Source of the DNA: Streptomyces roseirectus
GTDB taxonomy: Bacteria; Actinomycetota; Actinomycetes; Streptomycetales; Streptomycetaceae
Direction: 5' to 3'
Length of the DNA stretch: 64,000 bases
Assembly (NCBI RefSeq): GCF_014489635.1
Contig: NZ_CP060828.1
Coordinates: 372,001 to 436,000, forward strand
Shown here one piece after another: positions 1-9,584 of this stretch (within the stretch, counting starts at the first letter, position 1; the number at the start of each line of letters is the position of its first letter). The position numbers and the translations under genes were made by a program. The notes beneath the pieces were generated by a model. It searched no databases, had not been told where the DNA came from, and saw only the letters and a program-made list of their open reading frames with translations.

Positions 1-427
1 CGATCAGCGTCGTGCCGGCCACCCCGAGCAACACCCGGCGTACGTCGCCGATGTCCAGGCTTTTGGTCTCCGCCTGCGCGGTGAGCTGCAGCCGCAGCCG
101 CAGCTTCCCGGAGACCAGCAGGGCGAGCAGCGAGGCCATGGTCATGATCCCGAAGCCGCCGACCTGGATCAGCGCGAGGATCACGCCTTCGCCGAAGCCG
201 CTCCAGTACGTGCCCGTGTCCACCACCGCCAGACCGGTCACGCACACGGCCGAGGTGGAGGTGAACAGCGCGGTCACCACACCGGTGGCCGTACCGTCCT
301 CGGCGGCGACCGGCAACGCGAGCAGACCGGTCCCGAGCACGATGACAGCGGCGAAAGCCAGCACGACCGTACGGGCGGGGTGTGCCGCGAGCAGCGGCCG
401 GCGCACACGCGCGGAACGTCCTGCCAC
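1..427 (-). CDS. TrkH/KtrB-family potassium uptake channel subunit (partial, C-terminus outside window)
   Basis: Reading the minus strand gives about 142 residues with no stop before the window edge. The first hydrophobic segment (VVLAFAAVIVLGTGLLALP, near residues 20-38) is followed by a pore-loop stretch with TALFTSTSAVCVTGLAVVDT and then by LIQVGGFGIMTMASLLALL; these are characteristic of the first membrane-pore-membrane unit of TrkH/KtrB/KtrD proteins, which take up K+ with a cytosolic Trk/Ktr gating partner. The GTG start at 425-427 was chosen because GAGGAAGG lies about 6 bases upstream. The gating partner gene is not visible here. Family identification is firm; Ktr versus Trk assignment is not possible from this fragment. 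Confidence 0.8.
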   Translation of the reverse strand, partial: MAGRSARVRRPLLAAHPARTVVLAFAAVIVLGTGLLALPVAAEDGTATGVVTALFTSTSAVCVTGLAVVDTGTYWSGFGEGVILALIQVGGFGIMTMASLLALLVSGKLRLRLQLTAQAETKSLDIGDVRRVLLGVAGTTLI

Positions 428-573
428 CGGCTGCCTTCCTCTGTACGCCCAGTCCGTCAAGGGTTGGTATGGACTTCGTACGGAGCCCGTCAAACCCCGC
501 GCGGCCGTCACCCTACCCTGCGGTGGCGCACCCGGACCGGCCGGCCGAGGCGCGCTCTCGCCGTCGTCCGGGT

Positions 574-1890
574 TCAGCTCGTGCCCTCGGCGCCGGCGGG
601 GTCGGAGGCGGTGCGCTGGTAGATGTCGGGGATGCCGTCGGCGTCCTCGTCGCGGGTCTCCGCCTCCCACAGGCGGCGGTAGATCCCGTTGCGGCGTTTG
701 ATCAGCAGCGTCGCGACGCCTGTGGCGATCAGTGAGCCGAGCAGGACGGCGGCCTTGATGTACTCGACGTCGGCGGGGGTGGTGAAGGCGAGCTCACCGA
801 TCAGCAGGGCGACGGTGAAGCCGATGCCGGCCAGGACCGCCAGGGCGAACACGTCCGCCCAGGCCAGGTCCGGATTGAGGCGGGCCCGGGTGAAACGGGC
901 CGCCAGGTAGGTGCCGGCGAAGATCCCCACCGTCTTGCCCACGACCAGGCCCAGCACCACGCCCAGCGGCTCCGGGCGGGTGAAGACCTCGCCCAGAGCC
1001 TCGGCCGACACATTCACCCCGGCGGCGAACAGCGCGAACAGCGGCACCGCCACGCCGGCCGACACCGGCCGCAGCAGATGCTCGGTCCGCTCCCCGGGTG
1101 AGGTGTCCTCGGTCTCGTCCGGTGTGGTCCGCAGGATCAGGCCCATGGCCACACCGGCGACCGTCGCGTGCACGCCACCGTTGTACATCAGCGCCCAGAT
1201 CACCACGCCGAGCGGTACGTACCACCACCAGCCACGCACCCGGAGGCGCTGCAGCAGATAGAAGACGACCAGTCCGGCCACGGCTCCGGCGAGGGCGGCG
1301 GGGTTCAGGTCACTGGTGAAGAAGACGGCGATGACCAGGATCGCGCCGAGGTCGTCGACCACCGCCAGGGTCAGCAGGAAGGCACGCAGGGCGGACGGCA
1401 GATGGGTGGAGAGCACCGCGAGAACCGCGAGCGCGAAGGCGATGTCGGTGGCCATCGGCACCGCCCAGCCCTGACCGCCGCCCCCGCCGATCCCGGTGGT
1501 GGCCAGATAGACGCCGGCGGGAACCGCCATGCCGCACAGGGCCGCGACCACGGGCAGGGCCGCGGTGGCCGGGGTCCGCAGCTCGCCCACGACCAGCTCG
1601 CGCTTCAGCTCGATCCCGGCGACCAGGAAGAAGACGGCCAGGAGCCCGTCCGCCGTCCAGTGCTCCACCGAGAGGTCCAGGCCGAGCGCGGGTATGCCGA
1701 AGTGGAAGTCGCGGATCTCCTCGTAGGCGCCGCTCCACGGGGTGTTGGCCCACACCAGTGCCACCACGGCCGCTGCCAGGAGCACCAGGCCGCCGACCGT
1801 CTCCGTGCGCAGGGCGCGGGCCACCCGGGCCCGTTCCGGCCAGGGCAGCAGGCCGAGGAACACTGAACGCTCACGCCGGCCGTCGCGCAT
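574..1890 (-). CDS. nhaA: Na+/H+ antiporter NhaA
   Basis: A protein of about 438 residues with roughly twelve hydrophobic segments. It carries the NhaA landmarks: FFLVAGIELKRELV early, AVPMATDIAFALAVLAV, and LTLAVVDDLGAILVIAVFF with the paired aspartates that bind Na+/H+ in the family, plus a late GIGFTVALLIGELAF helix. It would exchange Na+ (or Li+) for protons across the cytoplasmic membrane and help pH and sodium homeostasis. The start at 1890 is preferred over one seven codons upstream because GGAGG lies 9 bases before it. It follows the potassium channel gene on the same strand order, so the left end is an ion-homeostasis pair. The C-terminal tail past the last helix is short and charged. 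Confidence 0.93.
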   Translation of the reverse strand: MRDGRRERSVFLGLLPWPERARVARALRTETVGGLVLLAAAVVALVWANTPWSGAYEEIRDFHFGIPALGLDLSVEHWTADGLLAVFFLVAGIELKRELVVGELRTPATAALPVVAALCGMAVPAGVYLATTGIGGGGGQGWAVPMATDIAFALAVLAVLSTHLPSALRAFLLTLAVVDDLGAILVIAVFFTSDLNPAALAGAVAGLVVFYLLQRLRVRGWWWYVPLGVVIWALMYNGGVHATVAGVAMGLILRTTPDETEDTSPGERTEHLLRPVSAGVAVPLFALFAAGVNVSAEALGEVFTRPEPLGVVLGLVVGKTVGIFAGTYLAARFTRARLNPDLAWADVFALAVLAGIGFTVALLIGELAFTTPADVEYIKAAVLLGSLIATGVATLLIKRRNGIYRRLWEAETRDEDADGIPDIYQRTASDPAGAEGTS

Positions 1891-2210
1891 TCGGGGAGAC
1901 CTCCACAGCATCGGGTTTCAGGCACACGTGTCCCTCGACGCCGACCAGACTTCCCGGCACACCCCGCGCCGCTTGACGCGTTCTTCACACCCTGTCCACG
2001 GCCCGCCGCGGATATGCGGATCAGACGCCTCCGGACCCCGCACCTCGCCGTGATCATCGTCACGGCATCGATCAGGTTTCGCCGGCCGGTCCACCAGCCC
2101 GGCCCCGATCACCGCGGTCCGGCCGCATCGCCGTCTCACGCGAGCCCGGGCGGTCGCGGGACCGCCCGGGCTTTCTCTCTCCGACGCCGACGCCGGTGTC
2201 AGCCTCAGCC
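1891..2210. other. Intergenic stretch between flotillin and nhaA
   Basis: About 320 bases with no credible gene. It holds the transcription terminator of the flotillin operon (2143-2172) and presumably the nhaA promoter, which I cannot place. No match to the recurrent GGGCCG-CGGCCC palindrome was found here. Confidence 0.6.
2143..2172 (-). terminator. Stem-loop terminator after flotillin gene
   Basis: Perfect 13-bp inverted repeat AGCCCGGGCGGTC / GACCGCCCGGGCT with a 4-base loop, starting about 40 bases beyond the flotillin stop codon. On the minus strand it has no U-tract, as is usual for Streptomyces terminators. Confidence 0.7.
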
Positions 2211-3644
2211 TCAGCCGGTGATCTCGACCTTCCCGTTGGCCTCAGCGGGCGTCGTCGGCGCGGGCTGCGCGCCGCCGGCCTGCCCGGTGATGCCCTTCAG
2301 CAGCTCGGCGAGGTCGACTCCGGTGGTGGACCCGAGCAGTTCGAGGCCCTGGGCCACGTTGTCGGCGACCGCACGGGGCAGCCGGCCGGCACCGTCGGTG
2401 GAGATCACCGTCATCTTGTCGATCGCGCTGAGCGGCTCGGACGCCTTGGCGACCACCTGCGGCAGCACCTCCACCAGCATCTGCAGCACGGCCGCGTCGC
2501 CGTACTGGGCGAACGCGTCGGCCTTCTTCCGCATCGCCTCGGCCTCGGCGGCCCCCTTCGCACCGATGGCGGCGGCCTCCGCCTCGCCCTCGATGCGTAC
2601 CGCCGCGGCGAGCGCGGCGCGCCGCGCCTTCTCGCCCTCACCCGTCAGCCTCGCCCGCTCAGCGGTTGCCTCGGCCTCCTTGACCAGCGCGACACGGCGG
2701 GCCTCCGCCTCCTGCTCGGCCTGGTAGCGGGCGGCGTCGGCGGGCTTGCGGACCTTGGTGTCCAACTCGCGGTCGGTCAGCGCCGCCTGGCGTTCGGCGA
2801 CCTTCTCCTGCTCGCTGAGCACTTCCTGCCGACGGGCGGCCTCGGCCAGCGGGCCGGCGGCGGCCGCACGGGCCGCGGCCTCGTCGGTCTCGGCCTTGAT
2901 CTCGGCCTGCTTCAGCGCGAAGGTCCGCTGGGCGACGGCGATCTCCTCCTCGGCCTTCAGCCGGGCCTGCTCGGCCGCCCGCCGGGCGACGGCCTCGGCG
3001 ATGTCGGCCTCCTGCCGGGCGCGCGCCGCCTCCGGGCGCCCCAGGTCCTCCAGGTAGGAGCCCTCGGTGGTGATGTCCTGGATCTGGAAGGCGTCCAGCA
3101 CCAGTCCCTGCCCGGACAGGCTCGCCTCCGCCTCCTCCGCGACCTGCCCGGCGAACGCGGCCCGGTCACGGATGATGTCCTCCACCGACATCCGGCCCAC
3201 GATGGCCCGCAGCGCTCCGGAAAGCACCTCCTGGGTGAAGCCGACGATGCCGTCCTGCTGCATCAGGAACCGCTGCGCGGCGGCCCGGATCGAGTCCTCG
3301 GTGCCGCCCACCTTGACGATGGCGACACCCTCCAGGTGCGCCTTGACACCGCGCAGGGTGACCGCGCCCCGGACCGCGATCGGGATGTGCCGGGAGGACA
3401 GGTCGAGGGTGAACTTCTGCTGCACGAACGGCACGACGAACACCCCGCCGCCGACCACGACCTTCTGTCCGCTGTTGTCGGTGAAGACGTGGCCGGTCTC
3501 CGGGTCGGTGGCCTTCTTGCCGCGCCGGCCGGTGACGATGAACGCCTCGCTGGGGCCCGCCACCTTGTAACGGGTGACCACGACGAGGCCGAGCAGGACA
3601 AGGAGTACGAGGACTCCTGTCACGGCGATGACCACTGCACTCAT
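2211..3644 (-). CDS. Flotillin-like SPFH/band 7 protein
   Basis: 477 residues. An N-terminal membrane anchor (VIAVTGVLVLLVLLGLVVVT, residues 5-24) is followed by an SPFH/band 7 domain (about 25-200) and by a long alanine/glutamate-rich coiled coil (about 205-390) full of AEAEA and AEQARLKAEEEIA patterns, then a glycine/proline-rich tail. This is the layout of bacterial flotillins (FloT/YuaG), which form oligomeric scaffolds in the inner membrane. GAGGGGAAAG precedes the ATG. The gene follows an NfeD-like gene by 115 bases, and such NfeD-flotillin pairs are a conserved arrangement. Confidence 0.9.
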   Translation of the reverse strand: MSAVVIAVTGVLVLLVLLGLVVVTRYKVAGPSEAFIVTGRRGKKATDPETGHVFTDNSGQKVVVGGGVFVVPFVQQKFTLDLSSRHIPIAVRGAVTLRGVKAHLEGVAIVKVGGTEDSIRAAAQRFLMQQDGIVGFTQEVLSGALRAIVGRMSVEDIIRDRAAFAGQVAEEAEASLSGQGLVLDAFQIQDITTEGSYLEDLGRPEAARARQEADIAEAVARRAAEQARLKAEEEIAVAQRTFALKQAEIKAETDEAAARAAAAGPLAEAARRQEVLSEQEKVAERQAALTDRELDTKVRKPADAARYQAEQEAEARRVALVKEAEATAERARLTGEGEKARRAALAAAVRIEGEAEAAAIGAKGAAEAEAMRKKADAFAQYGDAAVLQMLVEVLPQVVAKASEPLSAIDKMTVISTDGAGRLPRAVADNVAQGLELLGSTTGVDLAELLKGITGQAGGAQPAPTTPAEANGKVEITG

Positions 3645-3759
3645 GTTGTCTTTCCCCTCAGCCCTCCCAGGGGACGGCAGATCGATATGGGTTCGTCGGA
3701 TGCGAGAGCGCCGGTGTATCGGCTGTTGCGGCGCTCGGTGTGCGGCACGGTGTGGTGGG

Positions 3760-4251
3760 TCAGCGTTCGACCGGGCGTACGGAGACCGCCGTCTGCGACA
3801 GCGTCCGCTCCTCCCAGATCTCGGCGCCTCGCGGCACCGGGGCCGGACTCCTGGCCGCGAGCTTCACCGGTTGCCCGGCCAGGCGGACCAGCACCTCGCC
3901 GTAGCCGTCGGCCGGAATGGCCGTCACCACGCAGCCCGCGGCGCCGATCAGGTCGTCGTCGCGCGGTGCGGCACCGGCCCGGTCGTTCAGCAGCGTGCGG
4001 CTGAGGCGGTACGCGAGCCAGCCCGTGACCGCCCCGGCAGGCACGCCGACCGCCGTGGCACCGACCGCGCCGAGCCCGGTGGTGCCCATGACGATCGCGC
4101 CGCAGAAGCCGAGCATGGACACGAAGCCGGCGATGACCGGGAGCGACAGCCAGCCGTCGAAGAGGCCGTCAAGAACACCGTCGAGAACGAGGGACAAGAC
4201 CAGGAGTACGACTCCTGCCATGCCGAGACCCAGAAACCAGGTCATCCGCAT
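3760..4251 (-). CDS. NfeD-like membrane protein, flotillin partner
   Basis: 163 residues: an N-terminal hydrophobic segment (GMAGVVLLVLSLVLDGVLDGL), two further hydrophobic stretches ending near residue 85, and a soluble C-terminal part (about 95-160) that could form the OB-like fold of NfeD/YuaF proteins (GAAGCVVTAIPADGYGEVLV pattern, binding of small beta-barrel type). Such proteins are encoded next to flotillins and are thought to assist their assembly in membranes. It is upstream of, and probably cotranscribed with, the flotillin gene. Assignment rests on topology, the OB-like sequence pattern and neighbourhood. Confidence 0.75.
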   Translation of the reverse strand: MRMTWFLGLGMAGVVLLVLSLVLDGVLDGLFDGWLSLPVIAGFVSMLGFCGAIVMGTTGLGAVGATAVGVPAGAVTGWLAYRLSRTLLNDRAGAAPRDDDLIGAAGCVVTAIPADGYGEVLVRLAGQPVKLAARSPAPVPRGAEIWEERTLSQTAVSVRPVER

Positions 4252-4317
4252 TCACCGCCTCTCTCCCGTTGTCACCGTGCCGGTGACCGCATGCTCACAC
4301 AGGGGCGAGGCCAAAAC

Positions 4318-4336
4318 ATTGCCTGGTTCCGGCAAT
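4318..4336 (-). promoter_or_regulatory. ATTGCC-N7-GGCAAT palindrome upstream of the NfeD-flotillin operon
   Basis: A perfect 6-bp inverted repeat with a 7-base spacer lies 67-85 bases before the NfeD-like start, in a short AT-richer patch (CCAAAACATT to CAATCTTTACG) that stands out from the surrounding GC-rich DNA. This is a candidate operator or promoter element; the regulator is unknown. Confidence 0.35.
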
Positions 4337-4471
4337 CTTTACGCTCGCTTGATGCCGGTCTCCGCACAGCTTCCGTGAACCGCCACGGCTCGGTTGAGGA
4401 CTCGCCGTCACGCGGTGCGGACGGCCGCCCTGCGGGCGGTGTCGTCCACAGTCCCCCTCCAAGAGCCCCCG

Positions 4472-5506
4472 TCAGCAGATGCGCGGCAGTTGCTCCCCGA
4501 GCGGCATGTCGACGATGCGGCGGGCGCCGACCAGGGTGCGCAGGGTGACCCGGCCGGCGGGCCCGTCCGGCAGGACCTCGCCGACGCGGACGGCCTGTGC
4601 GCCCTCCGGGAGGGAGCGCAGGGCGGTCAGCGCGTCCTCGGCGGCGTCGGGGGCGACGAAGGCGGTGAGGCAGCCCTCGTTGGCGACGACGAGGGGGTCG
4701 AGGCCGAGGAGGTCGCAGGCGGAGGCGACCGGCCCGGGGACGGGGACGGCCCGTTCGTCGATCTCGACGGCGACCGAGGAGGCGTGGGCGATCTCGTTCA
4801 GGGCGGCGGCCAGGCCGCCCCGGGTGGGGTCGCGCAGGGTGTGGACCGCGGGTCCCAGCGGGGCCAGGGCGGCCACCAGGCGGTGCAGGGGGCGGGTGTC
4901 GGAGGCGATGTCGCTCTCGAAGCCGAGCCCTTCGCGGGTGCTGAGGACGGTCGTGCCGTGCAGTCCGACGGGCCCGGAGAGCAGGACGGCGTCGCCGGGG
5001 CGGGCCAGGGCGGCGGAGGGGTGCAGCGCGCTGTGCCGGCGGCCGACGCCGGTGGTGGTGACGAACAGCTTGTCGGCGGCGCCCCGGCCCACGACCTTGG
5101 TGTCCCCGGTGACCACGGGGACGCCCACGTCACGGGCCGCCTTCCCCAGCGACTGCATGACGGCCCGCAGGTCGGCCAGCGGCAGCCCCTCCTCGATGAC
5201 GAGGGAGACGGTCAGCGCGAGGGGCTGGGCGCCGCGCATGGCGAGGTCGTTGACGGTGCCGTGGACGGCGAGGCAGCCGATGTCCCCGCCGGGGAAGAAC
5301 AGCGGGCTGACGACGAAGCCGTCCGTGCTGATCACCAGGTCGCGGTGGTCCGGCAGGAGCGCGGCGTCCTCCAGGGGACCGTGGCCGCCGCCGGTCGCGG
5401 GCAGGATCAGCCGGTCGAGGAGTTCGGCGGTGAGGCGTCCGCCGGCGCCGTGGCCGAGGAGGACGACCTCGTCCTCGTGGCGGGGCGCCGGGCACTCGAT
5501 GGTCAT
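4472..5506 (-). CDS. hypE: Hydrogenase maturation protein HypE
   Basis: 344 residues, the usual HypE length. HypE dehydrates the carbamoyl group transferred to its C-terminal cysteine by HypF to yield the thiocyanate that supplies cyanide ligands of the [NiFe] active site. The protein starts with an AIR-synthase-like region ([19 protein letters not shown], then [24 protein letters not shown]) and ends in PRIC, the conserved terminal cysteine motif. Its ATG overlaps the hypD stop in ATGA. It is the last gene of the hydrogenase operon. Confidence 0.96.
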   Translation of the reverse strand: MTIECPAPRHEDEVVLLGHGAGGRLTAELLDRLILPATGGGHGPLEDAALLPDHRDLVISTDGFVVSPLFFPGGDIGCLAVHGTVNDLAMRGAQPLALTVSLVIEEGLPLADLRAVMQSLGKAARDVGVPVVTGDTKVVGRGAADKLFVTTTGVGRRHSALHPSAALARPGDAVLLSGPVGLHGTTVLSTREGLGFESDIASDTRPLHRLVAALAPLGPAVHTLRDPTRGGLAAALNEIAHASSVAVEIDERAVPVPGPVASACDLLGLDPLVVANEGCLTAFVAPDAAEDALTALRSLPEGAQAVRVGEVLPDGPAGRVTLRTLVGARRIVDMPLGEQLPRIC

Positions 5507-6600
5507 GGCTGGCTCCTGACGCGTCCGGCCGCGTGGTAGGCGGCGCAGGTGCCCTCGGACGACACCATGGGCGCGCCGAGGGGGTGGCGGGGGGTGCAGC
5601 GGGTGCCGTAGGCGGCGCAGTCCGTGGGCAGGCGGGCGCCGGTGAGGATGGCGCCCGCGATGCAGGACGGGTCCTCGGCCGGGCTCAGGTCGCGCACGGC
5701 GAAGCGGCGGGCCGCGTCGAACCGGGTGTACTCCTCGGTGAGTTCGAGCCCGCTGGCGGGCAGGGTGCCGATGCCGCGCCAGGCCCGGTCGGTGACCTGG
5801 AAGACGGTGCGGACGGCGTCCTGGGCGGCGGTGTTGCCGGTGCGGCGCACGGCGCGCGCGTACTGGTTGGCGACCTCGTGGCGGCCGGACTCCAGCTGGG
5901 TCACGGCCATCAGGACGCCTTCCAGCAGGTCCAGCGGTTCGAAGCCGGTGACGACGATCGGCACCCGGTAGCGGGCGGCGATCGGCTCGTACGCGCGCCA
6001 GCCGGTCACCGCGCACACGTGTCCGGCGGCGAGGAACGCCTGCACCTCGCAGTCGGGGTCGTCGAGCAGCGTGGTCATCGCCGGGGGCACGAGGACGTGG
6101 CTGACCAGCATCGAGAAGTTCGTGAGGCCGAGGCGGGCGGCGTGCAGGACGGCCGTCGCGTTGGCCGGGGCGGTCGTCTCGAAGCCGACGGCGAGGAACA
6201 CCACCTCGCGGTCGGGGTGGCGGGCGGCGAGGCGGACGGCGTCCATGGGGGCGTAGACGACCCGGACGTCGGCGCCGCGGGCCCGCAGGGACAGCAGGTC
6301 GGTGCCGGTGCCGGGGACGCGCAGCATGTCGCCGAAGCTGGTGAGGGTCACGCCGGGGCGGGCCGCGATCGCCATGGCCCGGTCCAGGGTCTCCAGCGGG
6401 GTGACGCAGACCGGGCAGCCGGGGCCGTGGATCATCCGCATGCCGGCGGGCAGGAGTTCGTCGATGCCCTGGCGGACCAGGGTGTGGGTCTGGCCGCCGC
6501 ACACCTCCATGATCCGCCAGGGGCGGGTGGCGGTGGCCCGCAGCTCGTCCAGCAGGTGCCGGGCGAGGGCGGGGTCGCGGTACTCGTCGAGGTACTTCAT
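5503..6600 (-). CDS. hypD: Hydrogenase maturation protein HypD
   Basis: 365 residues. HypD is the iron-sulfur scaffold on which, with HypC, the Fe(CN)2CO unit is built. Visible family motifs are [21 protein letters not shown] (residues about 31-51), [10 protein letters not shown] (about 60-70), [23 protein letters not shown], and a C-terminal cysteine cluster including [10 protein letters not shown] and [30 protein letters not shown] spacing that ligates the [4Fe-4S] cluster. ATGA overlap with hypE; the gap to the large-subunit gene is nil (they overlap by 4 bases). Confidence 0.96.
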   Translation of the reverse strand: MKYLDEYRDPALARHLLDELRATATRPWRIMEVCGGQTHTLVRQGIDELLPAGMRMIHGPGCPVCVTPLETLDRAMAIAARPGVTLTSFGDMLRVPGTGTDLLSLRARGADVRVVYAPMDAVRLAARHPDREVVFLAVGFETTAPANATAVLHAARLGLTNFSMLVSHVLVPPAMTTLLDDPDCEVQAFLAAGHVCAVTGWRAYEPIAARYRVPIVVTGFEPLDLLEGVLMAVTQLESGRHEVANQYARAVRRTGNTAAQDAVRTVFQVTDRAWRGIGTLPASGLELTEEYTRFDAARRFAVRDLSPAEDPSCIAGAILTGARLPTDCAAYGTRCTPRHPLGAPMVSSEGTCAAYHAAGRVRSQP

Positions 6601-7964
6601 CCGTGTCCCCCAAGGGGCGGGGCGCCGTCCGTCGAGGTGCGCACGATCCTCAGGTCGAGGAAGTGGGTGGAGCAGGAGATGCAGGGGTCGTGGTTGCGGA
6701 TCGCCCGCTCGCACAGGTCCGTCAGCTCCTCGTCGCCGGGGTCGTGTTCGCTGACGGCGCGCTGGGCGACGCGGCGCAGGTCGGCCTCGATCGCGCCCTG
6801 GTTCTGCGCGGTGGGCGGGATCATGCGGGCGTCGGTGACGATGCCGCGGGCGTCGAGTGCGTAGCGGTGGTAGAGGAGGCCGCGCGGGGCCTCGGTGGCG
6901 CCGTGCCCGGTGCCCGCGACGGGCGGGACCTCGGTGGCGGGGTGGGCGGGAGGCTCGTACGCGGTGATGATCCGCAGGGCCTCCTCCAGGGCGTACACGA
7001 CCTCCACGGCCCGGACCAGGATGGAGCGGTAGGGGTTGCGGCACACCGCGCCCTCCCGGGGGTCGCCGAGGCCCGCCGCGACGGCCGCCTGCCGGGCCAG
7101 GGGTGACAGGAGGTGCCCGCTGACGGCGAACCTGGCGAGGCTGCCGGTGAGGTGGGTACGTCCGTCGAGGCGGGAGTGCAGGGCGGTCGAGTGCGGCACG
7201 TGGGTCTCGCGGACGCGCTGGGTGAAGTCGCGCAGCGGGAAGGAGCCGGTGGTGCCGTCGGCGCGCAGGACGGTCGGGGTGCCGGTCTCGATGGCGTAGG
7301 TGCCGGAGGCGGCCAGGGCGAGGAGGTCGGCGTCGGTGCGGGCGTCGGGGAAGTCGAAGCCCGCCACCCAGCGGACGATGTCCAGGGCATCGTCGAGAGC
7401 GCGTTTCAGCTCGGGTTCCAGTGCGCGGAGTTCGCCGGGGGCCGGGGCGCGGTGGAAACCGCCGAGGCGGACGTTGACGGGGTGGATCGCGCGTCCGCCG
7501 AGCAGTTCCATGAGGGAGTTGCCCGCCTTCTTCACCCTGAGGCCGCGCTCGACCTCGGTCCGGTGGGTGCGGGCGAGGTCGACGGCGCCCGCCCGGCCGA
7601 GGAAGTCGGGGGCGTGCAGCAGGTGGATGTGCAGGGTCTGGCTCTCGATCCACTCGCCGCAGTACAGCAGTCTGCGCAGGGCGCTGATCCGCGGGTCGAC
7701 GCGCACCCCGCAGGCGTCCTCGACGGCCGCGCACGCGCTCATCTGGTAGGCGACCGGGCAGATCCCGCACACGCGGGCGGTGATGTCGGGAGGTTCGGTG
7801 TAGGAGCGGCCCCGCAGGAACGCCTCGAAGAAGCGGGGCGGTTCGTAGATCTCCAGGCGTGCCTCGGTGACCGTGCCGTCGTGGACGCGCAGGCTCAGCG
7901 CGCCCTCGCCCTCGACCCGGGACAGGGCGCCCACGTGCAGGACACGCGATCCTCGGTGTGTCAC
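6597..7964 (-). CDS. hyhL: Group 3b [NiFe] hydrogenase large (catalytic) subunit
   Basis: 455 residues. Both Ni-binding cysteine pairs are intact: [10 protein letters not shown] (Cys66, Cys69) and DPCISCSTH (Cys428, Cys431). A 21-residue tail follows the histidine, consistent with removal by the dedicated endopeptidase encoded upstream. The motif style ([17 protein letters not shown] N-terminal motif) and the four-gene BGSL order place it in group 3b, cytosolic NADP(H)-linked hydrogenases that can evolve H2 from NADPH or oxidise H2. The GTG start overlaps the small-subunit stop (GTGA). No signal peptide is seen on either subunit. Confidence 0.94.
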   Translation of the reverse strand: MTHRGSRVLHVGALSRVEGEGALSLRVHDGTVTEARLEIYEPPRFFEAFLRGRSYTEPPDITARVCGICPVAYQMSACAAVEDACGVRVDPRISALRRLLYCGEWIESQTLHIHLLHAPDFLGRAGAVDLARTHRTEVERGLRVKKAGNSLMELLGGRAIHPVNVRLGGFHRAPAPGELRALEPELKRALDDALDIVRWVAGFDFPDARTDADLLALAASGTYAIETGTPTVLRADGTTGSFPLRDFTQRVRETHVPHSTALHSRLDGRTHLTGSLARFAVSGHLLSPLARQAAVAAGLGDPREGAVCRNPYRSILVRAVEVVYALEEALRIITAYEPPAHPATEVPPVAGTGHGATEAPRGLLYHRYALDARGIVTDARMIPPTAQNQGAIEADLRRVAQRAVSEHDPGDEELTDLCERAIRNHDPCISCSTHFLDLRIVRTSTDGAPPLGGHG

Positions 7965-8725
7965 GGCTTCAGCTCCTTGTCGAAGGCGGCGGCGTTGAAG
8001 GTGTGCAGGAAGCGTCCGACGGCGTCCTCGTCGAGTCCGTCGCGGCGCAGCAGCGGGATCAGCGCGGGCAGGTTCACCGTCGCGGCGGGTCCGAAGCAGC
8101 CGAAGCAGCCGCGCCGGTAGGCGGGGCACAGCGCGCCGCACCCGGCGTGGGTGACGGGGCCGAGGCAGGGGGTGCCGTCGGCGACGGTGACGCAGACCGT
8201 GCCGCGCCGCTTGCACTCGAAGCAGACGCTGTGGCCGGGGATGTCGGGTTTTCGTCCGGCGAGGTACGCGGTGATCACTTCGAGGAGCTGGCGGCGGTCG
8301 ATGGGGCAGCCGCGCAGTTCGAAGTCGACGGGCACGTGGGCCGAGACGGGTGTGGAGGTGGCCAGGGTGGCGACGTACTCGGGGTGGGCGTAGACGACGC
8401 GCCGGTAGTCGTCGACGTCGGCGAAGTTCCTGAGGGCCTGGACGCCGCCGGCGGTCGCGCAGGCGCCGATGGTCACGAGCCGGCGGGAGGCGGCGCGGAT
8501 CGTGTGGATCCGTTCGGCGTCCTCGGGTGTGGTGATCGAGCCCTCGACGAGGGTCAGGTCGTAGGGGCCCGGTTCGACGGCGCTGCTCGCCTCCAGGAAG
8601 TGGGCGACCTTCACCTCTCCGGCGAGGGCGAGGAGTTCGTCCTCGCAGTTGAGGAGGGTGAGCTGGCAGCCGTCGCAGGAGGCCAGTTTGAAGACGGCGA
8701 GCGTGGGTGTGCGGCGTGTGGTCAT
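7961..8725 (-). CDS. hyhS: Group 3b [NiFe] hydrogenase small subunit
   Basis: 254 residues, short and without a Tat signal, as in group 3 enzymes. Cysteines for the proximal cluster occur in [22 protein letters not shown] and RGCPID; further cysteines in [30 protein letters not shown] and RGCFGCFGP can hold the medial and distal clusters. It relays electrons from the NiFe site to the FAD subunit. It starts two bases after the stop of the gamma-subunit gene. Confidence 0.93.
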   Translation of the reverse strand: MTTRRTPTLAVFKLASCDGCQLTLLNCEDELLALAGEVKVAHFLEASSAVEPGPYDLTLVEGSITTPEDAERIHTIRAASRRLVTIGACATAGGVQALRNFADVDDYRRVVYAHPEYVATLATSTPVSAHVPVDFELRGCPIDRRQLLEVITAYLAGRKPDIPGHSVCFECKRRGTVCVTVADGTPCLGPVTHAGCGALCPAYRRGCFGCFGPAATVNLPALIPLLRRDGLDEDAVGRFLHTFNAAAFDKELKP

Positions 8726-8726
8726 G

Positions 8727-9584
8727 TCACAGCTCCCTCACCGACAGCAGGGGTTCGGCCCGGTCCCAGCCGACGACGGGGCCGTCGCGGCAGATCAGCA
8801 GGGGGCCGAGCTGGCAGTGGCCGCAGTGGCCGGTGGCGCAGCGCATGTTGCGCTCCAGGGAGACGCGTACGCGGTGCGGGGGCACGCCGAGGCGGGCGAG
8901 GTCGCGGGCGGTGGCGCGGATCATCGGTTCGGGGCCGCAGACGAACGCCCAGGTGCGCTCGGGGGCGAAGGGGGCCCGGTCCAGGAGCCGGGTGACGACG
9001 CCGACGTCGCCGTCCCAGTGCGCGTCGGGCCGGTCGACGGTCACCGCGGTGTACGCGGTCCGCCAGCGCGCCAGGTCGTCGCGGGCGATCAGGTCGCCCG
9101 GGGTGCGGGCTCCGACGAGGACGCTGATCCGGCCGTACCCGCCGGGGTCGGCGAGCGCTTCGAGGACCAGGGGGCGCAGCGGGGCGAGGCCGATGCCGCC
9201 GGCCACCACGAGGACGTCCCGGCCGCGCGCCCGTTCCAGTTCCCAGCCGGTGCCGTAGGGGCCGTGCACGCCGAGGACGTCTCCGACGCGGGCCGCGCAC
9301 AGTCCGGCGGAGACCGCCCCGACGGCGCGGACGGTGTGGGCGAGTCCGCCGGTGGACTGGACGGAGCTGACCGAGAGGGGGATCTCGCCCCGGCCGAAAG
9401 AGTGCACCATCGCGAACTGGCCCGGCGTGAACTCCGCGAGGGCCGCGCCGACGGGTTCGAGCCGGAGCGTGACCGTGTCCGCCGTCTCGACGCGCCGGTC
9501 GGTCACCAGGTGCGGCACGGGCAGGCCGCTCATGGTGTGCCCCCGGTGTTCGGCGGGCGGCGCCCCGCTCGCGTGCCCGGTCAT
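8727..9584 (-). CDS. hyhG: Hydrogenase FAD/NAD(P)-binding diaphorase subunit (gamma)
   Basis: 285 residues of the ferredoxin-NADP reductase fold. The FAD-binding region includes [21 protein letters not shown] (about residues 54-74), the pyridine-nucleotide region includes [15 protein letters not shown] and FVCGPEPM, and the C-terminus carries four cysteines [19 protein letters not shown] for a [2Fe-2S] cluster. It links the hydrogenase module to NADP(H). The ATG overlaps the beta-subunit stop (ATGA). Confidence 0.93.
   Translation of the reverse strand: MTGHASGAPPAEHRGHTMSGLPVPHLVTDRRVETADTVTLRLEPVGAALAEFTPGQFAMVHSFGRGEIPLSVSSVQSTGGLAHTVRAVGAVSAGLCAARVGDVLGVHGPYGTGWELERARGRDVLVVAGGIGLAPLRPLVLEALADPGGYGRISVLVGARTPGDLIARDDLARWRTAYTAVTVDRPDAHWDGDVGVVTRLLDRAPFAPERTWAFVCGPEPMIRATARDLARLGVPPHRVRVSLERNMRCATGHCGHCQLGPLLICRDGPVVGWDRAEPLLSVREL

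Noticed and set aside
12..701. Long plus-strand frames at the left end
   Set aside because: They are antisense to the potassium channel gene and NhaA, have no domain signal, and the minus-strand frames match known families.
4394..5539. 381-codon plus-strand frame over hypE
   Set aside because: GC-rich antisense shadow rich in glycine, arginine and aspartate; hypE on the opposite strand is unambiguous.
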